Source: Streptomyces taklimakanensis (lineage in GTDB: Bacteria; Actinomycetota; Actinomycetes; Streptomycetales; Streptomycetaceae). Taken from it: 64,000 nt of DNA. This document shows, one piece after another, positions 59,337-64,000 of the stretch. The translations under genes and the position numbers were made by a program. Where the stretch lies: positions 4,466,001 to 4,530,000 of the forward strand of contig NZ_WIXO01000001.1 in the NCBI RefSeq assembly GCF_009709575.1, written 5' to 3'. The notes under the pieces are model-generated. The model saw only the letters and a program-made list of their open reading frames with translations, was not told the DNA's origin and searched no databases. Within the stretch, counting starts at the first letter, position 1. The number at the start of each line of letters is the position of its first letter.

Positions 59337-60722
59337 ATGGCTCACACGGCCTCGCCCCCGCCCACCGCGGGTGGCCTGACAGCGACCGAACACCGCCTGA
59401 CCAACGGCCTGCGCGTGGTGCTCTCCGAGGACCACCAGACGCCGGTGGCCGCGGTGTGCCTGTGGTACGACGTCGGATCGCGCCACGAGGTCGAGGGTCG
59501 GACCGGGCTGGCGCACCTCTTCGAGCACCTGATGTTCCAGGGGTCGGCCCAGGTGAAGGGGAACGGCCACTTCGAACTGGTGCAGGGCGCCGGGGGCTCG
59601 CTCAACGGCACCACCAGCTTCGAGCGCACCAACTACTTCGAGACGATGCCCGCCCACCAGCTGGAACTGGCGCTGTGGCTGGAGGCCGACCGCATGGGGT
59701 CGCTGCTGGCCGCCCTGGACGAGGAGTCCATGGAGAACCAGCGCGACGTGGTGAAGAACGAGCGCCGCCAGCGGTACGACAACGTGCCCTACGGAACGGC
59801 CTTCGAGCGGCTGACGGCGATGGTCTACCCCGAGGGGCACCCGTACCACCACACCCCGATCGGCTCCATGGCGGACCTGGACGCGGCCACCCTGGAGGAC
59901 GCCCGGGACTTCTTCCGCACCTACTACGCGCCGAACAACGCCGTGCTGGCGGTGGTCGGCGACATCGACCCCGAACGGACGCTCGCCTGGATCGAGCGGT
60001 ACTTCGGATCCATCCCCTCCCACGACGGCAAGCGGCCGCCGCGCGACGGCACCCTGCCGGACGTCATCGGCGAGGAGATCAGGCAGACCCTCCACGAGGA
60101 GGTGCCCTCCCGCGCCCTGATGGCCGCCTACCGGCTGCCGCACGACGGCACCCGCGAGGCCGACGCCGCCGACCTGGCGCTGACGGTGCTCGGCGGTGGC
60201 GAGTCCTCCCGCCTCCACAACCGGCTGGTCCGCCGTGACCGCACCGCCGTCACCGCCGGCTTCGGCATGTTGCGGCTGGCGGGCGCGCCCTCGATGGGCT
60301 GGCTGGACGTGAAGACCTCCGGCGACGCGGAGATCGCCGCCATCGAGACCGCCGTCGACGAGGAGTTGGCCCGCTTCGCCGCCGAGGGGCCCACCCCCGA
60401 GGAGATGGAGCGCGCCCAGGCCCTGCTGGAGCGCGAGTGGCTGGACCGGCTGGCCACGGTCGGTGGTCGCGCCGACGAGCTGTGCCGTTACGCCGTGCTC
60501 TTCGGCGACCCCCAGCTCGCCCTGACCGCCGTGGAGCGGGTGCTCCAGGTCACCGCCGACGAGGTGCGCGAGGTGGCCGCCGCCCGCCTGCGCCCCGACA
60601 ACCGCGCGGTGCTGGTCTACGAGCCCACGCAGGGGACCGCGCCGGACACCGCGGCCGAGATGGCCGACGGTGCCACCGTCTCCGACACCGCCGCCCACGA
60701 CGATCAGGAGGCCGCTCAGTGA
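59337..60722 (+). CDS. M16 family zinc peptidase, catalytic subunit
   Basis: A 461-residue M16B-type peptidase. The inverted zinc motif HxxEH is complete: His60, Glu63, His64 in TGLAHLFEHLMFQGS, with the distal Glu in the ESMENQRDVVKNERRQRYDN helix. It overlaps the following gene by four bases (GTGA), whose product is a related subunit lacking the zinc motif. Such pairs form heterodimers that degrade peptides. A TACAGT -10 at 59273-59278 could drive it. The substrate is unknown; there is no signal peptide. Confidence 0.9.
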   Translation: MAHTASPPPTAGGLTATEHRLTNGLRVVLSEDHQTPVAAVCLWYDVGSRHEVEGRTGLAHLFEHLMFQGSAQVKGNGHFELVQGAGGSLNGTTSFERTNYFETMPAHQLELALWLEADRMGSLLAALDEESMENQRDVVKNERRQRYDNVPYGTAFERLTAMVYPEGHPYHHTPIGSMADLDAATLEDARDFFRTYYAPNNAVLAVVGDIDPERTLAWIERYFGSIPSHDGKRPPRDGTLPDVIGEEIRQTLHEEVPSRALMAAYRLPHDGTREADAADLALTVLGGGESSRLHNRLVRRDRTAVTAGFGMLRLAGAPSMGWLDVKTSGDAEIAAIETAVDEELARFAAEGPTPEEMERAQALLEREWLDRLATVGGRADELCRYAVLFGDPQLALTAVERVLQVTADEVREVAAARLRPDNRAVLVYEPTQGTAPDTAAEMADGATVSDTAAHDDQEAAQ

Positions 60723-62140
60723 GCGACGCCACTGCCCAGCCCGCCACCGACCAGCCCCGAAACGGCGTCTCGATGGAGTTCCACCCCCAACCCCGCGGCG
60801 GCGAGCCCAGGCCGTGGGCGTTCCCGGCCCCCGAGCGCGGTGAGCTGCCCAACGGGCTGACCGTGCTGCGCTGTCACCGTCCCGGTCAGAAGGTCGTGGC
60901 CGTCGAGGTCAACCTCGCGGCACCGCTGGACGCCGAGCCCCGGGCCCAGGAGGGCGTGGCCGCGATCATGGCCCGGGCGCTGAGCGAGGGCACCGACCGG
61001 CACAGCGCCGAGGAGTTCGCCGCCGAGCTGGAGCGCTGTGGCGCCACCCTGGACGCGCACGCCGACCACCCCGGGCTGCGGGTCTCCCTGGAGGTCCCGG
61101 CCTCCCGGCTGACCCGGGCGCTCGGCCTGCTCACCGACGCGCTGCGCGCCCCCGCCTTCGCGACGGGCGAGATCGAGCGGCTGGTGCGCAACCGCCTGGA
61201 CGAGATCCCGCACGAGCTGGCCAATCCCGCCCGCCGGGCGGCCATCGCGCTCTCCGCGGAGCTGTTCCCGTCCGACTCGCGGCTCTCCCGCCCCCGGCAG
61301 GGCGCGCGGGAGACGATCGAGCGCGTCGACGCCGCCGCGGTGCGCGCCTTCTACGAGGCGCATGTGCGTCCTTCGACGGCCACCGTCGTGATCGTGGGCG
61401 ATTTCACGGGCATCGACCTGGACAAGGCGCTCGCCGACACCCTCGGTGGCTGGTCGGGCACCGAGGCCGGCCCCCGGCCCATGCCGCCGATCACCGCGGA
61501 CGACACCGGCCGGGTGATCGTCGTGGACCGGCCCGGGGCGGTGCAGACGCAGTTGCTCGTCGGCCGGGTCGGCCCGGACCGCCACGATCGCGTCTGGCCC
61601 GCTCAGGTACTGGGGACCTACTGCCTGGGCGGCACCCTGACCTCCCGCCTGGACCGGGTGCTGCGCGAGGAGAAGGGCTACACCTACGGGGTGCGGGCGT
61701 ACGCGCAGGTGCTGCGCTCCTCCTCGGAGGGCACCGGCGCGTCCCTGCTGGTGATCAACGGATCGGTGGCCACCGATGTGACGGGGCCCGCACTGGAGGA
61801 CCTGTGGCGGGTGCTGCGCACCCTCGCGGAGGAGGGGCTCACCGACGCCGAGCGCGACACGGCCGTGCAGAACCTGGTGGGCGTCGCTCCGCTGCGGTAC
61901 GAGACGGCGGCCGCCGTCGCGGGGACTCTGGCCGACCAGGTGGAGCAGCACCTGCCGGACGACTACCAGGCGCGGCTGTACGCCCGTCTCGCCGAGACGG
62001 GGACCGTGGAGGCCACGGCCGCGGCGGTGGCGGCCTTCCCGGCGGACCGTCTGGTGACGGTCCTGGTGGGAGACGCGTCACAGATCGCCGATCCGGTGCG
62101 GGAGCTGGGCATCGGAGAGGTGACCGTCGTCACGGACTAG
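60719..62140 (+). CDS. M16 family peptidase-like subunit without catalytic zinc motif
   Basis: A 473-residue M16 homologue starting with GTG overlapping the previous stop. The place of HxxEH is taken by GVAAIMARALSEGT, so it cannot bind the catalytic zinc. It keeps the R-Y pair region of the C-terminal domain (LREEKGYTYGVRAYAQ) needed to hold substrate in the partner's active site. It is therefore the non-catalytic half of the heterodimer, as in other bacterial M16B pairs. Confidence 0.88.
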   Translation: MSDATAQPATDQPRNGVSMEFHPQPRGGEPRPWAFPAPERGELPNGLTVLRCHRPGQKVVAVEVNLAAPLDAEPRAQEGVAAIMARALSEGTDRHSAEEFAAELERCGATLDAHADHPGLRVSLEVPASRLTRALGLLTDALRAPAFATGEIERLVRNRLDEIPHELANPARRAAIALSAELFPSDSRLSRPRQGARETIERVDAAAVRAFYEAHVRPSTATVVIVGDFTGIDLDKALADTLGGWSGTEAGPRPMPPITADDTGRVIVVDRPGAVQTQLLVGRVGPDRHDRVWPAQVLGTYCLGGTLTSRLDRVLREEKGYTYGVRAYAQVLRSSSEGTGASLLVINGSVATDVTGPALEDLWRVLRTLAEEGLTDAERDTAVQNLVGVAPLRYETAAAVAGTLADQVEQHLPDDYQARLYARLAETGTVEATAAAVAAFPADRLVTVLVGDASQIADPVRELGIGEVTVVTD

Positions 62141-62174
62141 CGGCCGTCGGCCGCCCCCGGTCGATCCCAACAGC

Positions 62175-62211
62175 GAAGGCCCTTGGTGTGGTTGTCACAT
62201 CAAGGGCCTTC
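62175..62211 (+). terminator. Terminator after the M16 operon
   Basis: A 16-bp stem with one G-U pair (62175-62190 with 62196-62211) and a five-base GTTGT loop, followed by a short pyrimidine run. Confidence 0.85.
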
Positions 62212-62359
62212 CTTATGTCCGCTTTGAGGCCATTCAGGGCGAGGTCCCTGTGGCATGAGCTACAAACGACCGGATTTGCTTGCTAGCTCAAATTTGTCCG
62301 TTTAGCGTCGATCTCGTTGCTCGTCAGAAGCGACCGCGGACCGCGGCCGACGGCAACCA

Positions 62360-62510
62360 TCGCCGAATCCCCGTCGAGGGGAGCCGGGGACCCACCCTTC
62401 CGCGAGGGATGCGGAAGGAGGCCCTCTTCCGAGGCATCCGGGGTGAATCGGGCCTGCCCGCCCGTAGGAGACCTTCCTGCTCCGAACCCGTCAGCTAACC
62501 CGGTAGGCGA
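62360..62510 (+). promoter_or_regulatory. Cyclic di-AMP (ydaO-yuaA) riboswitch
   Basis: The conserved ydaO blocks appear in order: AGGGGAGCCGGGGACCCA, GGGGTGAATCGGGCC, GTAGGAGACCTTCC, TCCGAACCCGTCAGCTAACC and CGGTAGGCGA. The outer helix can form between TCGCC (62360-62364) and GGCGA (62506-62510). In Streptomyces this class precedes cell-wall hydrolase genes such as rpfA. It is an off-switch for c-di-AMP in known cases. The ATG of the M23 gene is 27 bases downstream. Confidence 0.88.
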
Positions 62511-62536
62511 CACGGAAGGAAAGGAGCACGCCGCTC

Positions 62537-63448
62537 ATGGCGTTCACCCGTGCCACCGCGCAGCTCACCGAGAAGCTGAACGACACGCTGACCCGGGCCA
62601 CCGGGAAGCTCACCGAGACCACCGAGGCCCTCGTCGAGAAGCACCGCCACGCCGGTCGGGCCACCCGTGCCCGCGTCGGCCTCGCCGGCGCCGCCGCCCT
62701 CGCCGCCACCGGTGTGGTCGGCGCCGTCGCCACCCCCGCCATCGCCGCCCCCGAGGGAGGCTCCGGCACCTACGCCCTGGGCTTCGTCCAGGCCGCCGCC
62801 TCCGGCGACACGATCGCCGACGAGATCAAGGCGCAGGCGCAGGCCCAGCAGCGCGTCGCCGACGCCGCGCGCAAGGCCGCAGAAGCCGAGAAGGCCGCAG
62901 AAGCCGAGAAGGCCGCCGAGGCGGAGAAGGCCGCCGAGGAGCGCGCCGCCAAGGCAGCCAAGGCCGAGAAGGCCGCCGAGGAGCGCGCCGCCAAGGCCGC
63001 CGACGACCGCGCCGAGCGCTCCGCGGAGCGTCGTTCCGCCTCCGGGTACGTCGACCCGGTCGCGGGCGTGGACACCACCACCACCTACAAGCAGGCCGGT
63101 TCCTCCTGGTCCTCCGGCAAGCACAGCGGCATCGACTTCCCGGCCAACACCGGCACCGCCGTGCGGTCCGTGGGCCCGGGCACCGTGGTGACCGTCGGCT
63201 GGGGCGGCGCGTACGGCAACCAGATCGTCATCCGCCACGACGACGGCAAGTACACCCAGTACGCCCACCTGTCGGCCACGAAGGTCTCGCCCGGCCAGAA
63301 GGTCGACGGCGGTCAGCGGATCGGCTCGGTCGGTTCCACCGGCAACAGCACCGGACCGCACCTGCACTTCGAGGCCCGCACCGGCGCGTACTACGGCTCG
63401 GACTTCAACCCCATCACCTACCTGGCCTCCAAGGGCGTCGACGTGTGA
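62537..63448 (+). CDS. M23 family peptidoglycan endopeptidase
   Basis: A 303-residue secreted peptidase. An N-terminal charged region leads to a signal helix (VGLAGAAALAATGVVGAVATPAIAA, cleavage near residue 71), then an Ala/Glu/Lys coiled coil (about 95-165) built from repeated AEKAAEAEKAA and EERAAKAA units, then the M23 domain with zinc ligands in SGKHSGIDFPA and GPHLHFEAR. It cleaves peptide cross-links of the cell wall. A c-di-AMP riboswitch controls the transcript, tying wall remodelling to that second messenger. Confidence 0.92.
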   Translation: MAFTRATAQLTEKLNDTLTRATGKLTETTEALVEKHRHAGRATRARVGLAGAAALAATGVVGAVATPAIAAPEGGSGTYALGFVQAAASGDTIADEIKAQAQAQQRVADAARKAAEAEKAAEAEKAAEAEKAAEERAAKAAKAEKAAEERAAKAADDRAERSAERRSASGYVDPVAGVDTTTTYKQAGSSWSSGKHSGIDFPANTGTAVRSVGPGTVVTVGWGGAYGNQIVIRHDDGKYTQYAHLSATKVSPGQKVDGGQRIGSVGSTGNSTGPHLHFEARTGAYYGSDFNPITYLASKGVDV

Positions 63449-63471
63449 CGCACGCCCCTCGGGCGGGAATC

Positions 63472-63505
63472 CGGCCGCGCGTCCCCTCCGGGGGGCGCGC
63501 GGCCG
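63472..63505 (+). terminator. Terminator after the M23 gene
   Basis: A 15-bp stem with one G-U pair (63472-63486 with 63491-63505) and a TCCG loop. Confidence 0.8.
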
Positions 63506-63520
63506 TGTGTTTCACGCCTC

Positions 63521-63568
63521 TTTCCGATGGGGCATCGGAAAACCCGTGCCGGTGGAATACAGTTCCAC
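63521..63568 (+). promoter_or_regulatory. Two perfect inverted repeats ahead of the GntR regulator gene
   Basis: TTTCCGATG-GGG-CATCGGAAA (63521-63541) has 9-bp arms, and GTGGAA-TACAG-TTCCAC (63552-63568) has 6-bp arms. Both are short-spaced, operator-like, and 45-92 bases ahead of a GntR gene. TACAGT inside the second could be its -10. Confidence 0.5.
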
Positions 63569-63612
63569 TCTGCGGAACTTCGGAAAACGGAGACGACGGC
63601 GGAGGTCCTGCC

Positions 63613-64000
63613 ATGCGCATTTCCGCGCACATGGTGTGCACTGCGGTCCGCGACGACATCGTCTCCGGGGTGTTTCCGCCCGGCGCGCGCCTGACCGAGG
63701 AACTCCTCGCCCGACGCTACGGCGTCTCCCGCGTCCCGGTGCGCGAGGCTCTGCGGACCCTTGAGTCGGAGGGTTTCGTCACCTCGCGCCGCCATGTCGG
63801 CGCATGCGTCGCCGTGCCCACCGAGCAGGAGGCCGTCGACCTGCTCGACATCCGCGCCCGCCTGGAACCGCTGGGCACCGCCCGGGCCGCCCGGCGCCGC
63901 ACCGAGGCCCAGTTGAGGGTGTTGCGGGGGCTGGTCCGCCTGGGGCGACAGCGCGTCACGCGCGGCCAGTTCTCCGACCTCGGGGCGTTGGAGGAGTGGT
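63613..64000 (+). CDS. GntR/FadR family regulator (3' end outside window)
   Basis: The first 129 codons of a regulator: MRISAHMVCTAVRDDIVSGVFPPGARLTEELLARRYGVSRVPVREALRTLESEGFVTSRRHVGACV is a complete GntR winged helix, followed by VDLLDIRARLEPLGTARAARRRTEAQL, the beginning of an FCD effector domain. GGAGG lies seven bases before the ATG. The frame stays open to the window end, so it is truncated by the window only. Ligand and targets are unknown; the two inverted repeats upstream may be its own operators. Confidence 0.85.
   Translation, partial: MRISAHMVCTAVRDDIVSGVFPPGARLTEELLARRYGVSRVPVREALRTLESEGFVTSRRHVGACVAVPTEQEAVDLLDIRARLEPLGTARAARRRTEAQLRVLRGLVRLGRQRVTRGQFSDLGALEEW

Larger units (their letters stand above)
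62141..62536 (+). other. Regulatory region ahead of the M23 peptidase gene
   Basis: 396 bases without a gene: a terminator (62175-62211), an A/T-richer promoter stretch (about 62255-62320, including CAAATTTG), the riboswitch (62360-62510) and the ribosome site AAAGGAG before the ATG. Confidence 0.75.

Overview
The window is chromosomal DNA from a high-GC actinobacterium, almost certainly a Streptomyces or a close relative. The evidence is the extreme G/C bias at third codon positions, frequent GTG starts, and a gene order I recognise from the Streptomyces core: recA-recX, gluABCD with gluR-gluK, miaB-miaA-dapF-rshA-hflX, lexA and nrdR-nrdJ back to back, whiH-hrdB, then parE and parC. whiH marks a sporulating organism. 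I see no insertion sequence, prophage, CRISPR array, tRNA or rRNA. The window looks like stable chromosome core with a few accessory genes.

Layout. 1-3200: 3' part of azlC, azlD, a DUF3046 gene, then recA-recX behind two DNA-damage promoter signals. 3253-7021: an ArsR regulator/MFS exporter pair and a flavin hydroxylase, all on the minus strand. 7115-14043: glutamate ABC importer gluABCD (minus), the divergent two-component pair gluR-gluK, and an orphan membrane-anchored TAXI solute-binding protein. 14121-24787: a translation, stress and metabolism stretch (miaB, a LigB-like protein, two small minus-strand genes, miaA, a membrane protein, dapF, rshA, hflX, panD). 24937-29150: a secreted trypsin-like lipoprotein facing a two-gene NRPS-independent siderophore unit. 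29260-36243: DinG-like helicase, lexA, and nrdR-nrdJ with paired NrdR boxes. 36432-45433: terD, a YdbC-like gene, a histidine phosphatase, rnhB, two uncharacterised genes, a RecQ helicase fused to a phosphoribosyltransferase-like domain, a DUF4192 gene and a NUDIX/NrtR-like regulator. 45723-59070: whiH, hrdB, a zinc-ribbon gene, parE, a DUF485/sodium symporter pair, a Suc/Fer-like protein, a CobW GTPase and parC. 59337-64000: two M16 peptidase subunits, an M23 peptidase behind a cyclic-di-AMP riboswitch, and the start of a GntR regulator.

Common threads. DNA damage and replication genes are dense here (recA, recX, dinG, lexA, nrdRJ, rnhB, recQ, parE, parC). LexA-type boxes lie upstream of recA and lexA, with a weaker candidate upstream of parE. 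Several genes have a TAnnnT -10 hexamer 6-7 bases before the start codon and probably give leaderless mRNA. Almost every convergent gene pair is separated by a long, near-perfect hairpin.

The least explained items are the RecQ-PRTase fusion, the two-gene siderophore unit with no amine-forming enzymes, the Gly/His-repeat linker in GluR, the permease-less TAXI protein, and the degenerate synthetase domain of RshA. None of these proves a new system; each finding states a check.
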